Source of the DNA: Rhodospirillales bacterium
GTDB taxonomy: Bacteria; Pseudomonadota; Alphaproteobacteria; SMXQ01
Direction of reading: 5' to 3'
DNA length: 6,718 nucleotides
Assembly: GCA_024638585.1 (NCBI GenBank)
Contig: JAHEKA010000126.1
Coordinates: forward strand, 1 to 6,718
Made by a program: the position numbers and the translations under genes. This document shows positions 1 to 6,595 of the stretch, in pieces (the first letter of the stretch is position 1; every line of letters begins with the position of its first letter). Under the pieces are notes generated by a model. That model did not search any database. It saw only the letters and a list, made by a program, of their open reading frames with translations, and was not told the DNA's origin.

Positions 1-684
1 GACTTGCTGTGCCGCCAATGCCGTAATGATGAGCACCAGAGTCGCGTGCGAGGACTGCATGACGACGGTCGCGAACACGCCGATCCCGGTGAATGCGATC
101 AGCCCGATGAATCCGGACATTGCGAACTGGGTGAGATCGATGGTCTCTCGGAACGTCTCGAAACCCACTTTCATATGATGGATGCCAAGGAAGAGGAACC
201 CTAGTCCGGCTAGGATGTAACCAATGCCTTTCAGCGAACGATTGCTCTGAAATACCAGAATGACGCCGAAGACGAGCATTGGCATGGCGAAGGCGGAAAT
301 CTTCACCTTGATGCCGAATCCGGCGATCAGCCAGGCGCCCGTCGTGGTGCCGATATTGGCCCCGAAGATAATGCCGATACCGGAAGCAAGCGCGATCAGC
401 TCGGCGCTCAGGAACGAAATTGTAATCACCGAAACAAGCGAACTGGATTGCATGATCGTCGTGGTAACGATGCCGAAGGAAATAGATTTCCAAATCCGGT
501 CCGTGGTGTTTTTTAGAACCTTTTCCAGAATCCCACCGGTAAATGCACGGAAGCCCTCTTCGAGGAACAGCATGCCAAAAAGAAAGATCGAGACGCCGGC
601 CGCGATCTGTTTGAAATCCGGACTGATCCAGAATCCATAAACCAGCAATAGGAATATGACCGGTAGGACAATTCTGCGAATCAC
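1..684 (-). CDS. Na+/phosphate cotransporter family membrane protein (N-terminal part, runs off the window)
   Basis: Reading the minus strand from GTG at 684 gives 228 uninterrupted codons to the window edge, so the C-terminus is missing. The protein is very hydrophobic and carries the hallmarks of the Na/Pi cotransporter family (Na_Pi_cotrans, NptA/YjbB-like). These are a QSSS motif at residues 79-82 (context TTTIMQSSSLVSV), GANIGTTTGAW at 108-118, and the second-repeat QSS at 210-212 (VVMQSSHATL). In the family the paired QSS repeats form the sodium/phosphate-binding core, and the protein couples Na+ and phosphate movement across the inner membrane. Many bacterial members add a C-terminal PhoU-like domain, which cannot be judged here. 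The GTG start is supported by GGGGAG (693-698 on the plus strand) eight bases upstream and by an in-frame TGA at 721-723 that leaves no earlier plausible start. The gene is divergent from the USP gene. Transport direction and true substrate are inferred from the family only. Confidence 0.9.
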   Translation of the reverse strand, partial: MIRRIVLPVIFLLLVYGFWISPDFKQIAAGVSIFLFGMLFLEEGFRAFTGGILEKVLKNTTDRIWKSISFGIVTTTIMQSSSLVSVITISFLSAELIALASGIGIIFGANIGTTTGAWLIAGFGIKVKISAFAMPMLVFGVILVFQSNRSLKGIGYILAGLGFLFLGIHHMKVGFETFRETIDLTQFAMSGFIGLIAFTGIGVFATVVMQSSHATLVLIITALAAQQV

Positions 685-1082
685 GATCGAAGCTCCCCAA
701 TTTTTCCCGCAATTAGATTGTCACCATGCGGCTGCCATTTGAACATTGCCAATTCTCTCTCTTCTCGGCAAAGAAAGATTCTGGCCAAAAAAATCCATCC
801 TCCGTTCGAGCGTTCAAACCGATGGAGACTCCCTAGCATTGCAAATGAACGCATGAACCCTCGCCCGCTGCCATGACCTAGATCAATTTCGGTTCACACG
901 GTCGGGGCACCTATCGGGTGATCCGAATGCCAGTTTTCCAGGAGGATCGGGCCGAAGCGATGTTGCGGTCGGCATTCCAATTCTTGTCCCACGCCTTGGG
1001 TCCGCCAAGCATCTACTCTTAGCCAGCGCCACAAGTTTCTGTTAGCCTCTCAGTGCAAACCGCCAAAAAAAGAGGTCAGTTC
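685..1082. other. Divergent intergenic region between transporter and USP genes
   Basis: This 398-base gap separates two divergently transcribed genes and should hold both promoters. It is less GC-rich than the kinase and oxidoreductase genes. The clearest element is an FNR/FixK-type box at 873-886, roughly midway (about 190-200 bases from either start codon). I see no strong sigma-70 promoter in either direction: the sequence about 41 bases from the box centre (around 909-917 on the plus strand) holds only a weak TATCGG-like hexamer. An unlikely 31-codon frame (927-1022) is the only notable open frame. No repeat, tRNA or terminator is apparent. Confidence 0.6.
873..886. promoter_or_regulatory. 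FNR/FixK-type binding site (candidate)
   Basis: The sequence ATGACCTAGATCAA matches the FNR/ANR/FixK consensus TTGA(C/T)-N4-(G/A)TCAA at every consensus base except the first (A instead of T). The central CTAG is self-complementary, so the site is nearly a perfect dyad. CRP/FNR-family regulators that bind such boxes control genes for low-oxygen life, and universal stress proteins are frequent targets. The centre lies about 203 bases before the USP start and about 195 before the transporter start. It could serve either promoter or both, and the missing strong -10 leaves the direction open. That the site functions is inferred from sequence match and context only. Confidence 0.6.
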
Positions 1083-1940
1083 ATGGCTATCAATCGCTTG
1101 CTGGTGCCGTTGTCGATTGGGGTGGATTTCCAGAGCGCGTTGGGCTCCGGTTTCCGTTTTGCGGAGCAATTCAATGCGCATTTGGACGCGACGTTCTTCA
1201 AGTTTCCTTTGGACAATGCGTTGGCGTTCGATGATGTGGAGGGTTTTCCACTTGATCTTATCAATCAGCGAACCGAGGAGCAGGAAGAACTTGCGGCGGA
1301 GGCGCGCCAGTATTTTGATGCCGAGCTTGGCCAAAGGAATTTGGATTATCTTGAAACCCCCACACCGACGGCCAAGCCGGGCGCTGCATGGCGTGTCGTA
1401 GACGAAGCCCCCTATTGGGGCGTCACCCATGGCGGCGCAAGCTACGATCTTATTGTCGTCGGCAGGAGCCGGCAGGGATCTTCTCCGGCCTACCGGGATC
1501 TCATTGAAGCAGCACTGTTCCAAACGGGCCGCCCTGTACTGGTTCCGTCCGCGACTCCGTCCGAAATCACAGGAGGTGTTGTCTTAGCCGCCTGGAATCG
1601 AAGTGCGGAATCGGCGCGGGCCATCTCCGCCGGTATGCCGTTCTTTGAGGCTGCGGATCGTGTCGTTGTCTTTTCCGTTGCGACCGGCGCCAAGCAGGGC
1701 CCGCCGGCGAGTGAGATCGGCACCTACTTGGATTTTCATGCTGTCAAGAACGAGGTCGTGGAGATCCCGCCTGATCACCGCCCGGTCGGTGAAATTATTC
1801 TGTCCGAGGCGAAAGAGAAGGGGGCGGGCTTGATCGTGATGGGTGCTTACTCGCACAGCAGGCTTCGTGAATTACTCCTGGGGGGCGTCACCGAGTATAT
1901 TCTGCAGAACTCGTCATTGCCTTTCCTAATGGTGCGTTAG
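1083..1940 (+). CDS. Universal stress protein, tandem-domain (two Usp domains)
   Basis: This 285-residue protein has the length of a double UspA-type protein, about twice a single domain. The first half begins with the beta strand INRLLVPLS and closes with DLIVVGRSRQG (122-132) and RPVLVPS (150-156). The second half restarts with GGVVLAAWNRSAESARAI (164-181), a typical Usp opening. It ends with LIVMGAYSHSRLRELLLGGV (250-269) followed by LPFLMVR. Usp proteins are cytoplasmic and support survival of starvation, oxidative or anaerobic stress; many bind ATP. The binding motif G-2X-G-9X-G(S/T) is altered here: G254, Ser257 in place of the second Gly, then G267-G268. The N-terminal copy is more degenerate, so ATP binding is uncertain. 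I chose ATG 1083 because AGAGG (1071-1075) precedes it by seven bases; an in-frame GTG at 1053 has no ribosome binding site. A FNR-type box upstream suggests low-oxygen induction. Confidence 0.9.
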   Translation: MAINRLLVPLSIGVDFQSALGSGFRFAEQFNAHLDATFFKFPLDNALAFDDVEGFPLDLINQRTEEQEELAAEARQYFDAELGQRNLDYLETPTPTAKPGAAWRVVDEAPYWGVTHGGASYDLIVVGRSRQGSSPAYRDLIEAALFQTGRPVLVPSATPSEITGGVVLAAWNRSAESARAISAGMPFFEAADRVVVFSVATGAKQGPPASEIGTYLDFHAVKNEVVEIPPDHRPVGEIILSEAKEKGAGLIVMGAYSHSRLRELLLGGVTEYILQNSSLPFLMVR

Positions 1941-1959
1941 AGAAGCGGGAGCTAGCCAC

Positions 1960-2016
1960 TGCCCGTCGCGTCCCACTTGGGGAAATCTGATGTCCGCCTG
2001 GGATCATCGACGGGCA
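1960..2016 (+). repeat. Inverted repeat / stem-loop downstream of USP
   Basis: TGCCCGTCG (1960-1968) is perfectly complementary to CGACGGGCA (2008-2016). Inside it, TCCCA (1971-1975) pairs with TGGGA (1999-2003) across a small internal loop, giving a two-step stem of 9 and 5 bp around a ~23-base loop. It starts 20 bases after the USP stop. It could protect the mRNA 3' end or help terminate transcription, but no U-tract follows, so it is not a canonical rho-independent terminator. Confidence 0.45.
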
Positions 2017-2055
2017 TCACGAGAGAGCCGCGGATCCAACCGGGTGGCGTCGCCC

Positions 2056-2124
2056 TTATTCACGTACGATGAAGACGGAGCTGGGCGCCTCGTGGATGGC
2101 TTGCTCGGTTGTTGACCCGGTTAG
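2056..2124 (-). pseudogene. Remnant of a universal stress protein C-terminus
   Basis: The minus strand from 2124 to the TAA at 2058-2056 encodes 22 residues that begin LTGST and continue TEQAIHEAPSSVFIVRE. This is the canonical end of a Usp domain: the GST of the nucleotide-binding loop, a helix, then APxxVxxVR before the stop. The frame is closed by TGA at 2125-2127 and no start codon is available, so it cannot be an intact gene. Another minus-strand frame at 2200-2156 reads GAKVVFGGITNHV, which faintly resembles the GGVT loop of double-domain USPs, but that match could be chance. The simplest reading is a decayed second USP gene in the gap, pointing opposite to the intact one. The remnant is short, so a coincidental match is possible. 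Confidence 0.45.
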
Positions 2125-2265
2125 TCAATTGCCAAGTTGACGCGAACTTTGGTGGGGTCACATGGTTGGTGATGCCGCCGAATACGACCTTGGCCCCCAA
2201 GCTTCTTCATCCCACGAACCGGCCCCGTTTGGAGCCTTTGGCCCCGCCCGCCGTCCGGGCCGCCG

Positions 2266-4155
2266 TTATTTCAGGGCTTGGGCCAGGGCCTCGGCCAGTT
2301 CAACGACCTTGAACGGTTTGTTGAGGAGGACCTCCCCCACGCCGGGGCAGTCAGCGCCGTCCAGTTCGTCGGCGGGATAACCCGACATGAAAAGGACCTT
2401 GAGACGCGGGTGGGAATTCTTGATCCGCGCGGCGAACTGGGGTCCGCTGATGCCGCCCGGCAGGATCACGTCCGAGAGCAGCAGGTGGGCGCTCTGTTCG
2501 GCCAAAAGCGATTCCGCCTCGGCCGCGGTGGCGGCGGGAATCACGGTGTAGCCCAGCTTGGTGATCATATTCTGCAACAGGACCCGGACATCTTCATCGT
2601 CTTCCAGCACGAGAATGCGTTCGCCCTTGCCGGTTGTTTGATCGGCCAGGGTTGCCGTCTCGATGGGCGCCATACCCGTCTCGGCACGGGGCAGGATCAG
2701 TTTCACCGCGGTTCCGACGCCGACCTCGCTGTCGATGGTGACATGGCCGCCCGACTGCTTGGCAAATCCGTAGACCATGGATAATCCCAGACCGCTCCCC
2801 TGTCCGACATCCTTGGTGGTGAAGAAGGGCTCGAAGACGTGCTCCAGCACATCTTCGCCCATGCCGGTTCCGGTATCGGTGACGGTCAAGACCGCGTATT
2901 CGCCGGGGACGATTTCCGCGTCGTCGGCGCCATCGACGGGAACGACCGTTGCGTTGGTGCATTCGATGGTCACGGTGCCGCCGCCGGGCATGGCGTCGCG
3001 CGCATTGATGCAAAGATTGACCAGGGCACTCTCCAGCTGGCCGGGGTCCGCCGCGGCCGGCCAGACATCCGGGGCGGCAACCGTGGCGATGTCGACGGTT
3101 TCGCCAAGGGTGCGGCCCAGCATATGCCGCAGGCTCGACGCCATCGTCGGCAGGTCGATGGCCTGCGGATGAAGCGGTTGGCTGCGGGCAAAAGCCAGCA
3201 GGCGGTGGGTCAGATCCGCGCCGCGGCGGGCGGTCCGCAAAATACTGTCAAGGTGAGGGTTCTTTTCGTTCGACTTTTCCGCCAGCAGCTCCGCCGCGCC
3301 CATGATGACCGAAAGAAGGTTGTTGAAATCGTGGGCCACGCCCCCGGTCAGTTGGCCGACCGCTTCCATCTTCTGGGCCTGCTGCAGACGGCGTTCGACC
3401 TCTTTACGTTCGGTGATGTCCTGGCACGTGGCGATGGTCATCGATGTGCGGCCGTCGGCATCGAGAATCTCCTTGTAGCTCACGTGCATCCAGATCACCT
3501 TGCCGTCCTTGCGGATGAAGCGCCGTTCGATCACCTGATTTGCCCCCTGTTCAAAGGAGATATGCTGGATACTGGTGGCCGCGGGATCATCGTCGGGATG
3601 GGCAATATCGCTCAGGCTCATGTTCTTGATCTCATCCGCGCTGTAGCCCAGCATTTTGCAAAAGGTCTGATTGAATTCCCTGTGTTTCCTGTCCGGGCTT
3701 CTGAGGAAGACGCCGACTCCGGCACTTTCGAAGGCACCGCGAAACCGGGCCTCGCTCTCGTGCAACGCCTGCTCCGTCTGGGCACGAACGTTCCTGGCAA
3801 GTTTGTCGGAGAGATGGCTGACCAAGACGGCGATGGACGGCAGGGTGATGATATTCACGATGACCTTGGCGCGGGTGATCTCGGTGTAGTGGAACAGCTC
3901 GCCGGGGGATGAAAAAAAGTAAAACGCATACCCGACGCCGATCCCCGCGCCGGCGAGCCCGCCCAGATATCCCCCGCTGTAAGCCGCGTAGGTGATGGCA
4001 AGGGCGGTAAAGAGCTGGGGATTGGGGGCGCTGATGCCGGCCCGGCGGAACAGTTCAAGGGCGATGATGGTGCCAAGCACCACCAGGGTGCCGTGGACCC
4101 TGAGAAAAAGGCTCCGCTGAGCCGAAGGGGGCGAGTTGTTGTCGGATATGGACAA
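2266..4155 (-). CDS. Membrane-bound hybrid sensor histidine kinase (TM-PAS-HisKA-HATPase-REC)
   Basis: This 629-residue protein has about four N-terminal membrane segments (near 18-36, 48-64, 66-83 and 97-115), in an arrangement recalling the DUF4118 region of KdpD-like kinases. A PAS domain follows (about 130-250, ending in CQDITERK). Next comes a HisKA dimerisation helix with phospho-acceptor H275 in GGVAHDFNN. The HATPase has its N box around N384 (NARDAM), DTGTG at 427-431, FEPFF at 441-445 and GQGSGLGL at 451-458. A C-terminal receiver has the acidic cluster 518-520, phosphorylatable D562 (LLSDVILPG), S591 and K613 (NKPF). All catalytic residues are present, so it should autophosphorylate and pass phosphate to its own receiver. 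The start is TTG at 4155: a TAA lies two codons upstream in frame, and GGGGAAG sits seven bases before it. No separate response regulator or Hpt gene is in view; the signal sensed is unknown. Confidence 0.93.
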   Translation of the reverse strand: MSISDNNSPPSAQRSLFLRVHGTLVVLGTIIALELFRRAGISAPNPQLFTALAITYAAYSGGYLGGLAGAGIGVGYAFYFFSSPGELFHYTEITRAKVIVNIITLPSIAVLVSHLSDKLARNVRAQTEQALHESEARFRGAFESAGVGVFLRSPDRKHREFNQTFCKMLGYSADEIKNMSLSDIAHPDDDPAATSIQHISFEQGANQVIERRFIRKDGKVIWMHVSYKEILDADGRTSMTIATCQDITERKEVERRLQQAQKMEAVGQLTGGVAHDFNNLLSVIMGAAELLAEKSNEKNPHLDSILRTARRGADLTHRLLAFARSQPLHPQAIDLPTMASSLRHMLGRTLGETVDIATVAAPDVWPAAADPGQLESALVNLCINARDAMPGGGTVTIECTNATVVPVDGADDAEIVPGEYAVLTVTDTGTGMGEDVLEHVFEPFFTTKDVGQGSGLGLSMVYGFAKQSGGHVTIDSEVGVGTAVKLILPRAETGMAPIETATLADQTTGKGERILVLEDDEDVRVLLQNMITKLGYTVIPAATAAEAESLLAEQSAHLLLSDVILPGGISGPQFAARIKNSHPRLKVLFMSGYPADELDGADCPGVGEVLLNKPFKVVELAEALAQALK

Positions 4156-4227
4156 GTATTATCTTCCCCGGGCACCCATGCCATTGCGAGTGCGGCGAGA
4201 GGCTTGCGCGCCCGCGAAACGTGAACA

Positions 4228-4276
4228 TTCATCGACCCTGGCATTTAGGTGTATAAATTCCGCTACGGCCTTTCAA
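4228..4276. promoter_or_regulatory. Possible overlapping divergent promoters of kinase and VOC genes
   Basis: Within the 178-base divergent gap (4156-4333), an AT-rich patch GTGTATAAAT stands out from GC-rich surroundings. On the plus strand TATAAA (4252-4257) could be a -10 with a weak TTCATC -35 (4228-4233, 18-base spacer), leading to the VOC gene. On the minus strand TTGAAA (4276-4271) and TATACA (4255-4250) are -35/-10-like with a short 15-base spacer, leading to the kinase gene. The two -10 elements would overlap, which would make the promoters mutually exclusive. These are pattern matches only. Confidence 0.3.
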
Positions 4277-4333
4277 GCGCGATGTCGCGTCGAACGGCGG
4301 AACCAATAACGAAGCAATCTCACGGAGGCGGTC

Positions 4334-4732
4334 ATGGTTCAATGCCAGGGTATCGCACATTTCTCGATCCCGGTTTCCGATCTCGAGAAAAGTACCAAGT
4401 TCTATGCCGACGTCGTCGGCCTCCAGCCGATCAATTCCGATGGAAAACGGTATTCCTTCATGGATGCCGGGGGCACGTGCATCCTGCTCTGTGCCGAGGA
4501 CGCCCCCATCAACCGTGAGGGGGGCAAGGACCTCGTCCACCATGCCTTCACGATTTCCGAAGAGGACTTGGCCAAGGCCAAGGCGCATCTGGAGGCGGCC
4601 GGCGCGGAGATTCTCTTCGAAGAGGATCGGCAAGGCGGCACCGTCAACGGACCGCGGATCTATTTCCGTGATCCCGACGGGACGCGCTTGGAGTTCATAA
4701 AAATGACGAGCTACGACACGACCCCGCGCTGA
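4334..4732 (+). CDS. VOC-family (glyoxalase/bleomycin-resistance fold) protein
   Basis: A complete 132-residue protein, the usual size for a two-module vicinal-oxygen-chelate protein. Module one runs GIAHFSIPVSDLEKSTKFYA (6-25) through FMDAGGTCILLC (42-53). Module two starts at LVHHAFTIS (67-75) and ends with YFRDPDGTRLEFIKM (110-124), the classic DPDG-x-xLEF signature. Likely metal-site residues are H9, H70 and E120, which sit at equivalent positions of the two modules. The fourth ligand position, near residues 51-53, is not an obvious His, Glu or Gln. The family includes glyoxalase I, extradiol dioxygenases, fosfomycin/bleomycin resistance proteins and many uncharacterised members; the sequence does not single one out. 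The start ATG is preceded by GGAGG (4322-4326 region) at a good distance. It is divergent from the kinase and convergent with the FAD oxidoreductase, with 100 bases between stops. Confidence 0.88.
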   Translation: MVQCQGIAHFSIPVSDLEKSTKFYADVVGLQPINSDGKRYSFMDAGGTCILLCAEDAPINREGGKDLVHHAFTISEEDLAKAKAHLEAAGAEILFEEDRQGGTVNGPRIYFRDPDGTRLEFIKMTSYDTTPR

Positions 4733-4832
4733 TGCCGGCGGCTCGCCGTCAAGCCATGGGACAGGGCAAAGCGCCGGTGGACACGGGGGAGGGCGGTCCC
4801 AAGACGCTTCTCCGTCCGCGCGCCGCCCGGTC

Positions 4833-6437
4833 CTATTTTGGGCCGCGGCGTCCCATGTCGCGGGCGATTTCCCGTGCCGCGTTGTGGCCTGGCGCCCCGG
4901 TGACGCCGCCGCCGGGATGGGTGCCCGCGCTACACATGTAAAGACCTGGGATAGGTGCGCGGTAATCGGCATGGCCGAGGACGGGCCGGGCCGAGAACAG
5001 CTGGCCCGCATCGAGCGCGCCGTGGAAGATGTCGCCACTGGTCAGCCCGAAGGTCCGTTCCAGGTCCAACGGCGAGAGGATCTGGCGCCCGACGACCGAT
5101 CGCCGGAAATTCGGTGCATAGGCATCCACCGTGGCGATCATCAGATCTGCGACCTCTTCCCGGTGGTCGTCCCAGGAGGCACCGCCCGGAAGGTCCGGCG
5201 CCACGTGCTGGCAGAACAGGCTGGCGACGTGGGCGCCCGGGGGAGCAAGGCTGTCGTCCAAGGTCGAGGGGATGAGCATCTCGATCACGGGTTCCCGCGC
5301 CCAGCCCCGGGTCCGGGCGTCGCACCAGGCGCGCTCCATATAGGCGAGGCTGGGTGCGATGATGATTCCGGCCGTGTGGTGATCGGCAGGGCTGCGGCCC
5401 GGGAGGCAGCTGAAGTCGGGGAGTTCCGACAGCGCCACGTTCATGCGGAAGGTGCCGGAACCCATCCGGTAGGCACCAATCCGTTCCTGGAAATCCGCGG
5501 GCAGGTGCGCTGGATCGACCATTCGGGTGAACAGAAGCTTCGGGTTGACCGCAGACACGACGGCGCGGGCGGGGATTTCCTGCCCCGCTTCGGTGACCAC
5601 CCCGGATGCGCGGCCTTTCTCGACGACGACGTGGCTAACCGGACATTCGGTCCGGATTTCAACGCCGCGCGTCGTCGCCGCCCGCGCCATGGCCTGCGTA
5701 ATCGACCCCATGCCGCCGATGGCGTGGCCCCACTGACCGCTGCGGCCATTGACCTCTCCGAATGCATGATGCAGCAGAACATAGGCCGAGCCGGGGGCAT
5801 AAGGGCTCGCGTAATGGCCGACGACGGCATCGAAGCCGAACACCGCCTTTATGGGATCGCTTTCGAACCAGCGGTCGAGAAAATCGCCCGCGGACCCGGT
5901 GAACAGCTCCAGCAGGTCGCGTTCCCCGGACAGGCCCAAACGGCCGACCTTTTGCGCGATCCGCGCGGCCTCCAACGCCTGGCCCAGCGCTGCCAGCCTG
6001 CGGCCATGCACGATGTTGGGGGGTGTCTTCAAGGCCAGCTCGCGCAGAAGACCGGCGATGACGGCGAGACGCGCGCTGTAGGCCTCCAACCGGCCGGCAT
6101 CCTTGGCAGAGAATTTCGCGACCTCATCCCGGGTGCTGGCGCCGCCCACGGCAAGCGAACCTCCGTCGGGCAAGGGCAGGAAATTCTGCAGCCGCCGTTC
6201 GACAATCCTCAGACCGTGCCGCGGCAGATCGAGATCCCGGATGATCTTGGGCTGTAACAGCGAGACCGTGTAAGCGGCGACCGAGTTCCGGAAACCGGGG
6301 TGGAATTCTTCCGTGACGGCGGCGCCGCCGATGGTACCGCGTGTTTCGAGAACGCAGACCTTGAAGCCGCTGCCGGCCAAGTAGGCGGCGCAAACCAAGC
6401 CGTTGTGTCCGCCGCCGATAACGACGACATCATGCAT
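4833..6437 (-). CDS. FAD-dependent oxidoreductase, phytoene desaturase-like (PYROXD2-like)
   Basis: A 534-residue flavoprotein. The N-terminal Rossmann motif is DVVVIGGGHNGLVCAAYLA (3-21), with the ribose-binding acid E31 in VLET, then GTIGGAAVTEEFHPG (35-48), the GG doublet seen in amine oxidase/desaturase enzymes. The middle carries GGMGSITQAMARAA (241-254) and RAVVSAVNPKLLF (291-303), typical of the CrtI/PYROXD2 group. The C-terminus has the FAD-closing motif GLYMCSAGTHPGGGVTGAPG (498-517). Length and motifs fit bacterial PYROXD2-like NAD(P)/FAD oxidoreductases rather than a true carotenoid pathway enzyme, and no crt genes flank it. Substrate unknown. I prefer ATG 6437, which has GGAGG five bases upstream and places the FAD motif at the very N-terminus. 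An in-frame TTG at 6455 adds six residues, but its nearest GGAGG is only one base away. Confidence 0.9.
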   Translation of the reverse strand: MHDVVVIGGGHNGLVCAAYLAGSGFKVCVLETRGTIGGAAVTEEFHPGFRNSVAAYTVSLLQPKIIRDLDLPRHGLRIVERRLQNFLPLPDGGSLAVGGASTRDEVAKFSAKDAGRLEAYSARLAVIAGLLRELALKTPPNIVHGRRLAALGQALEAARIAQKVGRLGLSGERDLLELFTGSAGDFLDRWFESDPIKAVFGFDAVVGHYASPYAPGSAYVLLHHAFGEVNGRSGQWGHAIGGMGSITQAMARAATTRGVEIRTECPVSHVVVEKGRASGVVTEAGQEIPARAVVSAVNPKLLFTRMVDPAHLPADFQERIGAYRMGSGTFRMNVALSELPDFSCLPGRSPADHHTAGIIIAPSLAYMERAWCDARTRGWAREPVIEMLIPSTLDDSLAPPGAHVASLFCQHVAPDLPGGASWDDHREEVADLMIATVDAYAPNFRRSVVGRQILSPLDLERTFGLTSGDIFHGALDAGQLFSARPVLGHADYRAPIPGLYMCSAGTHPGGGVTGAPGHNAAREIARDMGRRGPK

Positions 6438-6595
6438 GGCGACCTCCGAAACCAATCCTCCGGGGGGTCAGGGTAGGGCGCAAATGCCCCCGTGCAAAGC
6501 ATCGCTTCCGGGTCCGTTCCGAACCCATCGAACGGCCATATTTGAGCCATAATCTGGGCGCCAATAGGCAGTGAGACGAAACCCGAAAAACAACA

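Larger units (their letters stand above)
1941..2265. other. Convergent gap between USP and histidine kinase genes
   Basis: The gap lies between the stop codons of two convergent genes, so no promoter is required in it. It holds a stem-loop just after the USP stop (1960-2016) and a short minus-strand frame that ends like a universal stress protein (2056-2124). It also holds a small GC-rich hairpin (GCCCG/CGGGC, 2246-2260) immediately after the kinase stop. None of the hairpins is followed by a T-run in the relevant direction, so a standard intrinsic terminator is not evident. No intact gene is visible. Confidence 0.6.

Noticed and set aside
260..640. 126-codon open frame on the plus strand, and a 66-codon frame at 4-204
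   Set aside because: Both are antisense to the Na/Pi cotransporter reading frame, which has clear family motifs on the minus strand.
927..1022. 31-codon frame (ATG 927 to TAG 1022) between the FNR-type box and the USP gene
   Set aside because: There is no ribosome binding site before ATG 927, and the AGGAGG at 940-945 is 14 bases from the internal ATG at 960, too far to use. The peptide matches nothing I recognise.
1053..1082. GTG at 1053 as the start of the USP gene
   Set aside because: There is no ribosome binding site before it, and the ten extra residues are not Usp-like; ATG 1083 has AGAGG at ideal spacing and begins the first beta strand.
2246..2260. GCCCG/CGGGC hairpin right after the kinase stop as an intrinsic terminator
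   Set aside because: The stem is only 5 bp and is followed on the minus strand by GGGGCC rather than a T-run; GC-rich DNA forms such hairpins easily.
2839..3912. 357-codon open frame on the plus strand
   Set aside because: It is antisense to the hybrid histidine kinase, has biased composition (Gly, Asp, Arg, His) and no family motif; a GC-driven shadow frame.
4736..4748. CGGCG-GCT-CGCCG hairpin after the VOC gene as a terminator
   Set aside because: Short stem, no T-run, and sequence typical of the GC-rich background.
4884..6257. 457-codon open frame on the plus strand
   Set aside because: It lies entirely opposite the FAD oxidoreductase gene, whose motifs are unmistakable. Long antisense frames are common in GC-rich genes, and the translated sequence has no recognisable fold or motif.
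4833..6437. Assignment as a carotenoid biosynthesis gene (crtI)
   Set aside because: The motifs are shared by the wider desaturase-like/PYROXD2 group, and there is no phytoene synthase or other crt gene nearby, so a crtI symbol is not justified.
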